From Halorubellus sp034808145 (GTDB taxonomy: Archaea; Halobacteriota; Halobacteria; Halobacteriales; Natrialbaceae): a stretch of 64,000 nt of DNA. The notes beneath the pieces are model-generated. The model searched no databases and was not told the DNA's origin. It was given only the letters and a program-made list of their open reading frames with translations. The translations under genes were made by a program, and so were the position numbers. The DNA is taken from NCBI RefSeq assembly GCF_034808145.1, contig NZ_JAXHGM010000003.1:248001-312000 (forward strand), given 5' to 3'. Position 1 is the first letter of the stretch. Each line of letters starts with the position of its first letter. Below, one piece after another: positions 37,375 to 46,713 of this stretch.

Positions 37375-38618
37375 TGGCTCGCGCCGAGACCGTCGTCCAC
37401 GACGCCGCGGAGGTCGTCGTCGGGAAACGCGAGGGCGCGTGGCCGGGCGGCGACGCCGGCGACGACCTCCTCGCGGTCCACGAGAACGCGGGCGTCGCCG
37501 TGGTCGACGGCGAGGTGGCGATGGTCGGCCCGAGCGACGACGTGTGCCGCGAGTATCCGCCCGAGAACGCCGAGACGGCGTACGAAGCGACCGGCCAGTC
37601 GGTCGTCCCGGGGTTCGTGGACCCGCACACGCACGCGGTGTTCGCTGGCGACCGGAGCGACGAGTTCGAGGCGAAGCTCCGCGGCAAGCAGTACCAGGAG
37701 ATTCTCGAGGAGGGTGGCGGCATCCTCCGCACGGTCCGCGCGGTCCGCGAGGCGACCGAGGACGAACTCGTCGCGAACCTCCGCGAGCACCTGGACGCGA
37801 TGCTCGCGTACGGGTCCACCACGGTCGAGGTGAAGTCCGGGTACGGGCTCGACACCGAGACCGAACTGAAGCTCCTGTCGGCGATCGAGACGGCCGCCGA
37901 GACGCACGCGGTGGACGTCGTCCCGACGTTCATGGGCGCGCACGCCGTCCCGGAGGGGATGGACACCGACGCGTACGTCGACGCGGTCGTCGACGAGCAG
38001 CTCCCGGCCGTCGCCGACCAGGGCGTCGCGGAGTTCTGCGACGTCTTCTGCGAGGAGGGCGTCTTCGGCGTCGAGCAGTCCCGGCGCGTGCTCGAAGCCA
38101 GCGTTGACGCCGGCTTGACGCCGAAGGTGCACGCGGAGGAGCTCGCGCACATCGGCGGGACGGAACTCGCCGCCGAGGTCGGCGCGACGAGCGCGGACCA
38201 CCTCCTGCACTCCACGCGAGCCGACGTCGACGGGCTCGTCGAGAACGACGTCGTCCCGGTCGTCCTCCCCGGGACCGCGTTCGGGCTCGGCGCGGAGTAC
38301 GCGGACGCTCAAGAGATGCTGGACGCCGGCGCGCCGGTCGCGGTCGCGACTGACTTCAATCCGAACTGTCACAGTCGCTCCATGGGGTTCGCGCAGTCGC
38401 TGTGCTGCGTCGAGATGGGGATGACGCCCGCGCAATCGCTCGTCGCCGCGACCGAGCACGCCGCGCTCGCGCTCGACCGCCCCGCCAGGGGCCGACTCGA
38501 CGTGGGCGCACCCGCGGACATGGCGATCGTCGACGCTCCCAGTCACGTCCACGTCCCCTACCAGTTCGGCGAGAACACCGTCGACGCCGTGTTCAAGGAC
38601 GGGACGCGGGTCGCCTGA
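37374..38618 (+). CDS. hutI: Imidazolonepropionase
   Basis: This amidohydrolase opens the imidazolone ring to N-formimino-glutamate, the third step of histidine breakdown. The 414-residue protein has the metal motif DPHTHAVFAGDR, the KSGYGLDTETELK stretch, the metal histidine in HAEELAHIGGTELA, and FNPNCHSRSM near the end. It is translationally coupled to hutU. The stop lies 26 bases into the convergent lipoprotein gene. Confidence 0.94.
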   Translation: MARAETVVHDAAEVVVGKREGAWPGGDAGDDLLAVHENAGVAVVDGEVAMVGPSDDVCREYPPENAETAYEATGQSVVPGFVDPHTHAVFAGDRSDEFEAKLRGKQYQEILEEGGGILRTVRAVREATEDELVANLREHLDAMLAYGSTTVEVKSGYGLDTETELKLLSAIETAAETHAVDVVPTFMGAHAVPEGMDTDAYVDAVVDEQLPAVADQGVAEFCDVFCEEGVFGVEQSRRVLEASVDAGLTPKVHAEELAHIGGTELAAEVGATSADHLLHSTRADVDGLVENDVVPVVLPGTAFGLGAEYADAQEMLDAGAPVAVATDFNPNCHSRSMGFAQSLCCVEMGMTPAQSLVAATEHAALALDRPARGRLDVGAPADMAIVDAPSHVHVPYQFGENTVDAVFKDGTRVA

Positions 38619-39147
38619 GTCCGACGCTCGTCGACGATTCCTCGGTGGGTGTTCCCCCGGTCGTCGGTTTCGTCGCGTGGATCGTCGCGACGTCGCGAAC
38701 GCGCGACCCGGAGTCGAACGACGCCGTCACCTGGATCGCGTACTCGCCCGCGGTGTCGACGTGGATCTTCACGTAGTCGTCGTAGTCGAGGATACCGACG
38801 GTAGAGCCGTCGGGTTGCTCGATCGGTTCCCAGCTCGCGTCCGCGAGCGTTCCACCATCGACGGTCACGTCCAGACGAACCGTGGCCTCGTAGCTCTCGA
38901 TTACGGCGGTCGTCTCCCGCGGTTCGATGGCCACGTCTGGCGACGACGTCGTTCCCGCGGACGTGGACTCGTCGGTCGTCGCTTCGGCGCTCCCGTTCGA
39001 ACCGGTCGCCGTCACGTCCGTCGTTTTGACGACCGTCGTACGGGCGGCGTCATCGTCGGTGGCCGGAGAACCGGTGATACAGCCCGCGGCAAGGCCGGAG
39101 AGCCCCGCGGAGAGCCCACACAGGACGTCGCGTCGGTTCATCCGCAT
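38593..39147 (-). CDS. Tat lipoprotein of unknown function
   Basis: The 184-residue protein has a twin-arginine lipoprotein signal: NRRDVLCGLSAGLSGLAAGC, with a lipobox cysteine near residue 23. A Thr/Asp/Ser-rich linker follows, then a small beta-rich domain of about 90 residues (PRETTAVIESYEATVRLDVT). It would be anchored on the outer face. The 3' end overlaps the end of hutI on the other strand by 26 bases. Confidence 0.7.
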   Translation of the reverse strand: MRMNRRDVLCGLSAGLSGLAAGCITGSPATDDDAARTTVVKTTDVTATGSNGSAEATTDESTSAGTTSSPDVAIEPRETTAVIESYEATVRLDVTVDGGTLADASWEPIEQPDGSTVGILDYDDYVKIHVDTAGEYAIQVTASFDSGSRVRDVATIHATKPTTGGTPTEESSTSVGLRRPASRP

Positions 39148-39323
39148 CCTCTCGTCGTACCGAGGCGTTCCGGGTAACTTCTTCGCCGCCGCGAGGCGGG
39201 ACGAGGAGACAAGCGACGAAGAGGGGTTCAGTGCATCCTTGCGACGGATTCCAGCCGGATGGGGGACGAACTCTAGACGGAGTTTGAAGAATCGCTTTCA
39301 CGTCCGGTGGCGTCTGGTCGTGT

Positions 39324-39953
39324 ATGCAGCGACGCACGCTCCTCGGCGTTCTCGGCGGTGCGACGGTACTGGGCGGTGGTGGCTACCTCGGGTGGGAGCT
39401 GTTCGCGCCGGAGCGCGCGACGGCCGAGAACGAGGACCGCGTCGGCGGCGCCGGGGAGTCGACGAGCGCCGACGCCGGTGGTGATGGCAGCGGGAGCGAC
39501 GGCGGTGGCAGCGGGAGCGACGGCGGTGGCAGCGGGAGCGACGGCGGCATGGACGACGGAACGGGAACCGACGGCGACGCCGGCAGCGGCGGTGCGACGG
39601 TGCTGAAGCGCGGGTCGTTCCGGGGGAAGGCGAACCACGAGTGTCGCGGGACGGTCGAGCTCGCACGCGACGACGCCGGGTACTTCCTCCAGTTCCGCGA
39701 GTACGAGCAGACGCAGGGCCCCGACGTCTACTGCTACCTGACGCCCGACCCGGACCCGGACACGAGGGCCGATATCGACGCTGGCGAGCGCATCCCGATC
39801 GACGGCGGCGCTGACGGCGGTGAGATGACCAAGACGGGCACGTTCGCGCAGACTCTCCCCGCTGGTGTCGACGTCGACGGTGCGATGGGCGTCGGCGTCT
39901 GGTGCGACGACTTCTCGACGCCGTTCGGGGCCGCGACCCTCGAAGACGTCTGA
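39324..39953 (+). CDS. Exported DM13 domain protein
   Basis: The 209-residue protein has a twin-arginine type signal (MQRRTLLGVLGGATVLGGGG), a Gly/Ser/Asp linker, and a C-terminal DM13-like domain (GSFRGKANHECRGTVELARD, GPDVYCYLTPDP). DM13 domains are proposed electron-transfer or redox modules of surface proteins; here a cysteine follows KANHE and another lies in DVYCYL. The linker is built from three 21-bp repeats. It probably acts outside the membrane; the partner is unknown. Confidence 0.75.
   Translation: MQRRTLLGVLGGATVLGGGGYLGWELFAPERATAENEDRVGGAGESTSADAGGDGSGSDGGGSGSDGGGSGSDGGMDDGTGTDGDAGSGGATVLKRGSFRGKANHECRGTVELARDDAGYFLQFREYEQTQGPDVYCYLTPDPDPDTRADIDAGERIPIDGGADGGEMTKTGTFAQTLPAGVDVDGAMGVGVWCDDFSTPFGAATLEDV
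39486..39547. repeat. Three 21-bp coding repeats in the DM13 gene
   Basis: Units at 39486, 39507 and 39528 encode the heptapeptide GSGSDGG and are almost identical. The unit keeps frame when copy number changes. Confidence 0.8.
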
Positions 39954-39978
39954 GCCGACTGCGGCGCTTGCGGCCGGG

Positions 39979-41172
39979 TCACTCGTCGACGGTGCCGCCG
40001 TCGAGGTAGTACGCGATCCGGTCGGTGGATGCCTCGGCGCGTTTCCGGAACTCGACGACGCGCTCGGCGCCGTGGCGGTCGTCGCGCGTCACGTCGACCG
40101 CGAGCCCCTGGTCGCGGAGGTGCGCGAGCGTCGCCTCGACGACGTCGGGCTCGCCGCGGACGGTGTGGTGGTCGCCGAGCGTCCCGCCGTCGGCGACCGA
40201 CTCTATCGCGTCGATCATCGGGAGGAGGATGGACTCGCCGAGACCGCGAGCGCGCTCGCGGCGTCGGTCGTCGGTCGCGTCGAACTCGTGCGCTTGGAAC
40301 GCCTCGCGGACGATCCGCGAGAACACGAAGTCGCGGCCGTAGTCGAACGGCAGCGAGAAGGCGTACGCGAGCGCGCCGTGATGCATCGCTTCCGTGGTGT
40401 ACTTCACCGCCCTGCGGGCGTCGGGGGTCTTCATCACGACGCCTTCGCGGCCCGCGGCGTCGAGCGCCTCGGTCGCGTCGGCGACCGCGGTCGCGGCGTC
40501 CCGCTCGTCATCTGCTCCCCGTCCGGTGTCGTCGCCGGTGCTGGTCGCGACCGGGAACTCGCCGAACGAGCGCGGCTGCTCGAACCCGAAGCGCTCGCAG
40601 ATCGCGCGGCGCTCCGCGACCGACAGCGGCGCGCCCGTCTCGCGGTCGCGGACGCCGAACACGCGGAGCGTGCTCGACGCGACGTCGCCGTAGTCGTGCG
40701 TCGTGTACGGCGTCTCCGGACCGAGGAGCTCAGCACAGAGCACGCGCTCTGGGTGCGCGTCGAAGAACGCGTCGACGTCCAGGCACTCGCGAGCGCGAGC
40801 GGTCGAGAACGGGCACGCGAAGCCGCTGCGCGTGAACGCGAGCACGTCGCCGTCGACGCGCGCGACGCGGACGTTGAATCCGTCGAGCTTCTCCTCGACG
40901 ACGACCGACTCGACCGTCCCGTCGTCCTCGGCGTCCGCGAAGAACGACTCGATGCCCGCGTCGAGGTGAAGGACCCGCGGGATGCTCGGGTACCCGCGGA
41001 CGAGGACGTCGGCGTCGGGGAACGCGACCGTGCCGCGCTCCACGCCGTGCCGCGTATCCGTGAGGACGAGCGCGTCCCGGCCCGCGACCGTCCGCGACCG
41101 GAAGTGCTCGAGGAGCTCGTCGGGACGGTCCGCGTTCGAGTCCAGTCGCTCGAACACCGCCTGCTCGTCCAT
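39979..41172 (-). CDS. ATP-dependent RNA ligase (Rnl3/Pab1020 type)
   Basis: This enzyme seals RNA ends through a ligase-AMP intermediate. The 397-residue protein has the nucleotidyl lysine in EEKLDGFNVRV (Lys95), motif IV-like REGVVMKTPD and motif V-like AVKYT, followed by a C-terminal dimerisation-type domain. An Asp/Gly-rich insertion sits near residues 210-230. It is transcribed divergently from the RNA ligase partner protein, with 114 bases between. The start is the ATG at 41172 (MDEQAVFERL). Confidence 0.9.
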   Translation of the reverse strand: MDEQAVFERLDSNADRPDELLEHFRSRTVAGRDALVLTDTRHGVERGTVAFPDADVLVRGYPSIPRVLHLDAGIESFFADAEDDGTVESVVVEEKLDGFNVRVARVDGDVLAFTRSGFACPFSTARARECLDVDAFFDAHPERVLCAELLGPETPYTTHDYGDVASSTLRVFGVRDRETGAPLSVAERRAICERFGFEQPRSFGEFPVATSTGDDTGRGADDERDAATAVADATEALDAAGREGVVMKTPDARRAVKYTTEAMHHGALAYAFSLPFDYGRDFVFSRIVREAFQAHEFDATDDRRRERARGLGESILLPMIDAIESVADGGTLGDHHTVRGEPDVVEATLAHLRDQGLAVDVTRDDRHGAERVVEFRKRAEASTDRIAYYLDGGTVDE

Positions 41173-41286
41173 ACCGTACCGACGATGGCCTGGACGAAAA
41201 AGGTCGGGCCGCCCCAGGCTCCTGGCGCGGGCGTGCACGCCGAAATCGCCACGAACCATTTACTCTCCGACCACCTACGTCCACGT

Positions 41287-41976
41287 ATGTCCGGAGAATT
41301 GCCGCGCCAGCAGTTCGTCCTCGACACCTCGCTGTTCATCACGGAAGCGATTCGGCGCGAGGACGAGTCGATGGAGGACGCCATCCTCCGCCTCCTCGAC
41401 CTGGTGGCGACGGCGCGCCTCGAACTCAACATCTCGTGTCACATGCCGCCGTCGATCCACGACGAGCTCGCGGCGATGCTCCGCGACCGCGACGTGAGCG
41501 ACGAGGTGTTCGAGCGACTCGACACGTGGGTCGTGCGGAAGTCCCCCGACCGCTACGGGGTGACGATTCCAGCGAACATCGTGTACGACTTCATCGACGA
41601 GATGAGCGACCGCGTCGACCGCGGACTCCGCGTGAGCGAGGAGGCGCTCCGCGAGGTCGAGCAGCTCGACCCGGAGGCGATAACGGCGAACCGGACCGGC
41701 GAGGACGGCGACTACATGACGGAGGTCGACCACATCCTCTCGTCGATGCGGGACAAGTACCGGCGAGCGCTCCGGAAGGGCGTCCTGGATTCCCGCGAGG
41801 ACTTCGACCTCCTCGTGCTCGCTCGCGAACTGAACGCGGGCGTCGTCACGGAGGACCGCGGCATCATCTCGTGGGCGGACGAGTTCGGGCTCCGGTACGT
41901 CCGCGGCGGCCAGTTCCCCGTCCTCCTCGAGGAGTACCTCCGCGCGACCGGCGCCGACGGCTACGACGACGCCTGA
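41287..41976 (+). CDS. RNA ligase partner protein (PIN-like, MJ0950 family)
   Basis: The 229-residue protein begins MSGELPRQQFVLDTSLFITEAIRR and carries further acidic residues (ARELNAGVVTEDRGIISWADE) typical of a PIN-like nuclease fold. It matches the conserved family that accompanies Rnl3 ligases in archaea. Its action is not proven; a nuclease that makes ends for the ligase, or a toxin-like partner, is plausible. It is divergent from the ligase gene. Confidence 0.85.
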   Translation: MSGELPRQQFVLDTSLFITEAIRREDESMEDAILRLLDLVATARLELNISCHMPPSIHDELAAMLRDRDVSDEVFERLDTWVVRKSPDRYGVTIPANIVYDFIDEMSDRVDRGLRVSEEALREVEQLDPEAITANRTGEDGDYMTEVDHILSSMRDKYRRALRKGVLDSREDFDLLVLARELNAGVVTEDRGIISWADEFGLRYVRGGQFPVLLEEYLRATGADGYDDA

Positions 41977-41985
41977 CGCGAGCTG

Positions 41986-42795
41986 TCAGCTCGCGGGATA
42001 CGTCCCGTTCCGGTACTCCGCGACGACCTGTCGGATGCGGTCCGCGAGCAGGTCGAACTGCGCTGCGCCACCGCGCTTCTGGAGGTACGCGGTCACGCCG
42101 TGGTCCTCCGCCTCGATACGCGTCTTCTCGGTTCCCTTCCCGGTGTAGATGACGAACGGCACGGTCTCGTCGACGCGACGGATCGCCTTCAGGAAGTCGA
42201 GCCCGCTCGACCCCGGCATGTCGTAGTCGCTGACGATGCAATCGAACACGGTGGATTCGAGCGCATCGAGCGCACTCTCGGGGTTCGACGCGGTCGTCAC
42301 CGAGATGTCGTCGTGCTCGGCCGCGAACTGGTCGACGATGACCTCGAGGAGCGGTGCGTAGTCGTCGACGAACAGCACCTCGATTCCGTCGGTATCGCCG
42401 AGCACCGCGACGTCGTTCGTTCCGGTCGCGCCGTGGACTGACTCCGCGAAGGACAGTTCGAGCCATTCCGCGAGCCGGTCGGGGTCCGCACGCAGCACCA
42501 CGTCGTTCCTGTCGCCGTTCCAGTCGACGACGCCGAGGAGTTCGAGCTTCGGGAGGTGGAGGTGAAAGAGCGCGCTCGCGACGGCGGCCCGTCCCTCGTC
42601 GGCGTCCGCGGCGGTTCGCGACGGGACCGTCGCGACGACCACGTCGACGAGGTCGTCGAACGAGGCTGTTCGATGGCGTTTGAGGTGGAAGAGGACGTTT
42701 CGACGACTCGGGTCACCGAGGGCGGCGCCGAAGTTCTCGGCGGAGACCGGCTCCCATCGTCCGGTCCCGTGGTCTTCGGGCTGTTCGGGTGGCAT
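41986..42795 (-). CDS. Winged-helix/response-regulator fusion protein
   Basis: The 269-residue protein joins an N-terminal DUF7344/ArsR-like winged helix (FGAALGDPSRRNVLFHLKRH) to a C-terminal receiver domain (EVLFVDDYAPLLEVIVDQFA, phospho-acceptor in SDYDMPG, TGKGTE loop). This order, with DNA-binding first and receiver last, is the reverse of the common bacterial one and is found in haloarchaea. No histidine kinase is adjacent. The ATG at 42795 avoids the Arg/Ser-rich upstream frame. Confidence 0.82.
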   Translation of the reverse strand: MPPEQPEDHGTGRWEPVSAENFGAALGDPSRRNVLFHLKRHRTASFDDLVDVVVATVPSRTAADADEGRAAVASALFHLHLPKLELLGVVDWNGDRNDVVLRADPDRLAEWLELSFAESVHGATGTNDVAVLGDTDGIEVLFVDDYAPLLEVIVDQFAAEHDDISVTTASNPESALDALESTVFDCIVSDYDMPGSSGLDFLKAIRRVDETVPFVIYTGKGTEKTRIEAEDHGVTAYLQKRGGAAQFDLLADRIRQVVAEYRNGTYPAS

Positions 42796-42924
42796 AACTG
42801 CGATAGGTACGGTTCGCGGCCGCTTAGCTATACCGTTGCGGGCACTGACGGTCGAGCCACCGGTCGTGGAGCGCTTCCCGCGACATATCAACGCTAAAGG
42901 GGACCGAACGGTGTTCTCTACCAG

Positions 42925-43563
42925 ATGCTCGTCCTCGGCGACGCACACGCGGTGGAACCGGACCGGCGACGAGCGCTCCGCTCCGCGTACGATGCTTCGG
43001 ACGCGACGACGGCGCTCCAGCTCGGCGACCTCATGCACTACGACCTCCCCGTGCCGACGTGGTTCATCGCGGGGAACAACGAGGACCTGGACGTCATCGA
43101 GGCGCTCCGCGCGGGCGACCGACCACCGGCGGTCGAGAACGCGAACCTCCTCCATAGCACGACCGTCGACCTCGAAGGCGTCCGGTTCGCGGGGGTCTCC
43201 GGGAACTTCGCGCCGACGCAGTACGACAAACCGCGAGCGCACCTCCACGGCGACCGCCGCCGGCACTTCGTCCACGAGGACGTCGAGGCGGCGAAACGCC
43301 TCGAGGACGTCGACGTCCTCCTCTCGCACGAGGCGCCGAACGGCCTCCTCCAGTACGAGCACTACGACCCCGGCTGCGATCAGGTGGACGATATCCTCGA
43401 CGCGCTCGACCCCGACCTCTGTCTCGTCGGACACCACCACGAGCACCTGGAGATGACGTACCGCGACACGCGCGTCGTCGGCCTCGACGCCGCCTGGCGC
43501 AGCTACTACGAGCTCGACACGACGGACCTGACGCTCGAACGGTTCGAGACGCCAGAGGCCTGA
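42925..43563 (+). CDS. Calcineurin-like metallophosphoesterase
   Basis: The 212-residue protein has the five metal motifs in order: LGDAH, LGDLMHY, AGNNED, SHEAP and GHHHEH. The GNNED form (instead of GNHD) is like small cytosolic phosphoesterases acting on nucleotides or phosphodiesters. It starts 129 bases from the divergent response-regulator gene and is convergent with the Liv transporter genes. The physiological substrate is unknown. Confidence 0.85.
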   Translation: MLVLGDAHAVEPDRRRALRSAYDASDATTALQLGDLMHYDLPVPTWFIAGNNEDLDVIEALRAGDRPPAVENANLLHSTTVDLEGVRFAGVSGNFAPTQYDKPRAHLHGDRRRHFVHEDVEAAKRLEDVDVLLSHEAPNGLLQYEHYDPGCDQVDDILDALDPDLCLVGHHHEHLEMTYRDTRVVGLDAAWRSYYELDTTDLTLERFETPEA

Positions 43564-43639
43564 TCCCAGGCGCTTCGAGACGCCCGAGGACTCGACCGGT
43601 TCGAGGAAAGAAGACCCAAAACGAGCGCGTGTGAGCGAC

Positions 43640-44386
43640 TCAGCCGCCGAGGTAGAGCCGCGACACCTCGGGGTTGTCGAGCAGACCGTCGGCGTCGTCG
43701 GCGTACGCGACGGTACCCTGGTCGAGCACGAAGCCCTTGTCGCTGATGGCGAGGCCCTTCCGGGCGTTCTGCTCGACCATCAGGATGGCGGTGCCGAGCT
43801 CGTTCACGGCCTGGACGTCCGCGAACACCTCGTCCGCGGTGTTCGGCGCCAGTCCCGCCGACGGCTCGTCGATGAGGAGCACGTCCGGCTCCATCACGAG
43901 CGCTCGCGCGAACGCGAGCACCTGCCGCTGCCCGCCCGAGAGCGTCCGCGCCTTCGCGGACTGCTTCTCGGTGAGCAGCGGGAACCGGTCGTAGAGCTCG
44001 TCGATGACGGGGTCGAGGTCGTCGCTCCGCGCGACACCGCCCATGCGGAGGTTCTCCTCGATGGTGAGGTTCCCGAACACGTTCTCGGTCTGCGGGACGT
44101 ACCCGATGCCGGTGCGGACGATGTCCTCGGGCGCCATCCCGCCGATGTCGTCACCGTGGTACCGCACGTGGCCTTCCCACGGCGTCAACATCCCGAAGAC
44201 GGTCTTCAGGACCGTCGACTTCCCGGCGCCGTTCGGCCCGACGAGGCACGCGATCTCGTCCTGTGCGAGCGTCATCGACAGGTCGTCGAGCACCTGGACG
44301 TCGCCGTACCCCGAGTCGACGTTCTCGACCGAGAGGACGACGTCCTCGTCGGCGTCGCGCTCGATGACGCCAGTGCTCGCGCTCAT
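43640..44386 (-). CDS. livF: Branched-chain amino acid ABC transporter ATPase LivF
   Basis: The 248-residue ABC ATPase has a Walker A GPNGAGKST, signature LSGGQRQ and Walker B VLLIDEPSAGL, with the LivF-type GIGYVPQTENVF switch region. It drives uptake with LivG. The start is placed at the ATG at 44386 (MSASTGVIE). It is the last gene of the five-gene minus-strand unit, 34 bases after livG. Confidence 0.9.
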   Translation of the reverse strand: MSASTGVIERDADEDVVLSVENVDSGYGDVQVLDDLSMTLAQDEIACLVGPNGAGKSTVLKTVFGMLTPWEGHVRYHGDDIGGMAPEDIVRTGIGYVPQTENVFGNLTIEENLRMGGVARSDDLDPVIDELYDRFPLLTEKQSAKARTLSGGQRQVLAFARALVMEPDVLLIDEPSAGLAPNTADEVFADVQAVNELGTAILMVEQNARKGLAISDKGFVLDQGTVAYADDADGLLDNPEVSRLYLGG

Positions 44387-44420
44387 TCGCCCGGCCCTCC
44401 GCAACGCAACGCTGCGACAG

Positions 44421-45242
44421 TCATTGGTCGGCCCCTCCGAGGTACGCGTCGATGACGCGGTCGTCGTTCCGGACGGCGTCGGGCGTCCCCTCGACGAGGA
44501 CGCTCCCCTGGTCGAGGACGATGATGGGGTCTGCGAGGTTCATGATGAAGTCCATGTCGTGTTCGATGATGCAGAACGTCACGCCCTCCTCGTTCAGGCG
44601 CGCGATCTGCTCGCGGAGCTTGTTCGCGAGCGTCGGGTTGACGCCCGCGACCGGTTCGTCGAGCAGGAGCACCTCGGGTTCGGCGAGCATCGCGCGAGCG
44701 AGCTCGACGAGCTTCATCTGGCCGCCGGAGAGGTCGGTCGCGGCCTGCGTCGCCAGATGCCCGATCTCGAACTCCTCGAGGATGCGCTGGGCGTCCTCGA
44801 GGTTCTGTTTCTCCTGCTCGTGGACGCCGCGGGGGTTCGTGAACAGCGAGATGAACGACTCGCCGTCCTGCGCTTGCGGGCCGACAAGCATCGCCTCCCG
44901 GACGGTCATCCCTTCGAGCTTCCGCGGGGTCTGGAACGTCCGGATGAGGCCGTGGTCGGCGACCTCGTGCGGTTCGGCGTTCGTGACGTCCGCGCCGTTG
45001 ACGCGGACGTTCCCGGAGTCCTGCTCGTAGAACCCCGTGATGAGGTTGAACAGCGTCGACTTCCCGGCGCCGTTCGGCCCGATGAGGCCCGTGATGGTCC
45101 CGCGTTCCACCTGGAAGGACGCGTTGTCGGTCGCGACGAGGCCGCCGAACGTCTTCCGGAGGGTGTCGACCTCGAGGACGACGTCCTCCTTCTCCATGTT
45201 CGGGCCGTCGCGGAGTCGTTCCGCCGTCTGTCCTTCACTCAT
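44421..45242 (-). CDS. livG: Branched-chain amino acid ABC transporter ATPase LivG
   Basis: The 273-residue ABC ATPase has the LivG-type N-terminus LEVDTLRKTFGGLVATDNAS, Walker A GPNGAGKST, IRTFQTPRKLEGMTV, signature LSGGQMKL and Walker B LLLDEPVAGVNP. It overlaps the 3' end of livM by eight bases and is followed by livF. It energises uptake of branched-chain amino acids or related compounds such as amides and urea. Confidence 0.92.
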   Translation of the reverse strand: MSEGQTAERLRDGPNMEKEDVVLEVDTLRKTFGGLVATDNASFQVERGTITGLIGPNGAGKSTLFNLITGFYEQDSGNVRVNGADVTNAEPHEVADHGLIRTFQTPRKLEGMTVREAMLVGPQAQDGESFISLFTNPRGVHEQEKQNLEDAQRILEEFEIGHLATQAATDLSGGQMKLVELARAMLAEPEVLLLDEPVAGVNPTLANKLREQIARLNEEGVTFCIIEHDMDFIMNLADPIIVLDQGSVLVEGTPDAVRNDDRVIDAYLGGADQ

Positions 45243-46713
45243 CGCGACCACCTCCGTTCGACGCGGTGTCGTCCGCTGGACCGTCGGCGGCATCGCCGGC
45301 CGTCGCGTCCCGGTCGGGCGACCCGCCGTTCGCCTGCACGTCGTCGCCGGACGGTGGCGCGTCCCCGCCTGCCTCGTCGGTCGCGTCCTCGGTCGCGTCG
45401 TCGAGCGAATCGGGGTCGTGAACCGACCCGGTCTCGTTGTTGTTGTCCGTGACCTTCGCCTGGCGAGCGGCCTTGCGACCCGGGACGTCCGCGTCGGCGA
45501 GCGCGCTCGGCCAGATGAGTTCGCGCTGGGGCGGCAGGACGCCCTCCGGCCGCCAGCGCATCACGAGGATGATGATGACGCCGACCGCGAGCAGTCGCGT
45601 GCTCGCGAAGTTCCCGACGATGGTCGCGTACGTGGACTCGACGACGCTCAAGAGCGATGGCAAGTCCACCGGGAACGTGTCGGGGAGTGCTCCACCGAGG
45701 AAGCGCGTCCCCTCCTGGATGGCGATGATGACGAACCCGCCGAACATCGCACCGCGGTTCGACCCGCTCCCGCCGAGGATGACCGCGATCCAGACGTAGA
45801 ACGTGTTGATGGGTTGGAGGTCGCCGGGACTCACGAACAGGTTCAGGTGCGCGTAGAACACGCCGGCGAGCGCCATGATGACGCTCCCGAGCACGAACGA
45901 CTGCATCTTGAACGCGTACGTGTCCTTCCCGAGCGCCTCCGCGAGGTCGTCGTCGCTCCGGATGGTCCGGAGGACGCGCCCCCACGGGCTCTGGTGGACG
46001 TGCCGCAGGAGCAGGTAGACGACGCCGACGAACACCGCGACGACGACGACGTTCAGGAGCGCCTGCCAGAACGACTGCCCGAGCGTGAATCCGAGGACAT
46101 TCGTCGTCCAGATACCGGGGACGCCGACTTGGAACTCCTGGAAGCGGAGCCCCGGCATCGTCTCCGGGAACGTCGCGAGGACCGGCCAGCCCTCGAAGAA
46201 CCCGGGGATGCCGCGGAGTCCGGCGCTCCCGTTCGTCAACCAGCGTTCGTTCAGCATGAGGAGGCGGACGACCTCCGCCAGGCCGAGGCTCGCGATCGCG
46301 AGGTAGTCCGTGCGCAGCCGTAGCGTCGGAATCCCGATGATGACCGCGAGGACTGCCGCGAGCACGAGGCCGAGCACGAGCCCGATCAGCGGGTTGAACC
46401 CGCCGGCGATCGGCGAGGAGTCCGCGGTCAGGAGCGCGGTCCCGTACGCGCCGAGACCGAAGAACGCCGCGACGGAGAAGTTGATGAGGCCCGTGTACCC
46501 CCACTGGACGTTCAGCCCGAAGCTCAGGAGGATGTACATCCCGACGAGCCCGAGCAGGTACATGAAGTACGCGGGGCCGAGCCCGCCGGTGACGAGCCCG
46601 TAGAACAGCAGCGCCATGAGGACGAGCACGAAGCCGGCGACGCCCTTCTCGGCGGCCGTCATCTCCCCGACGTACCCGCGTGGGTCGCCGAGGAAGGTCG
46701 CGCGTTCGGTCAT
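45235..46713 (-). CDS. livM: Branched-chain amino acid ABC transporter permease LivM
   Basis: The 492-residue protein has about ten helices with LivM-type blocks (YILLSFGLNVQWGYTGLINFSV, TLRLRTDYLAIASLGLAEVVR, WGRVLRTIRSDDDLAEALGK). After the last helix there is an unusual ~80-residue acidic tail rich in Asp, Ala and Gly, beginning near VTDNNNETGS. The start overlaps livH by four bases. With LivH it forms the membrane pore. Confidence 0.9.
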   Translation of the reverse strand: MTERATFLGDPRGYVGEMTAAEKGVAGFVLVLMALLFYGLVTGGLGPAYFMYLLGLVGMYILLSFGLNVQWGYTGLINFSVAAFFGLGAYGTALLTADSSPIAGGFNPLIGLVLGLVLAAVLAVIIGIPTLRLRTDYLAIASLGLAEVVRLLMLNERWLTNGSAGLRGIPGFFEGWPVLATFPETMPGLRFQEFQVGVPGIWTTNVLGFTLGQSFWQALLNVVVVAVFVGVVYLLLRHVHQSPWGRVLRTIRSDDDLAEALGKDTYAFKMQSFVLGSVIMALAGVFYAHLNLFVSPGDLQPINTFYVWIAVILGGSGSNRGAMFGGFVIIAIQEGTRFLGGALPDTFPVDLPSLLSVVESTYATIVGNFASTRLLAVGVIIILVMRWRPEGVLPPQRELIWPSALADADVPGRKAARQAKVTDNNNETGSVHDPDSLDDATEDATDEAGGDAPPSGDDVQANGGSPDRDATAGDAADGPADDTASNGGGRDE

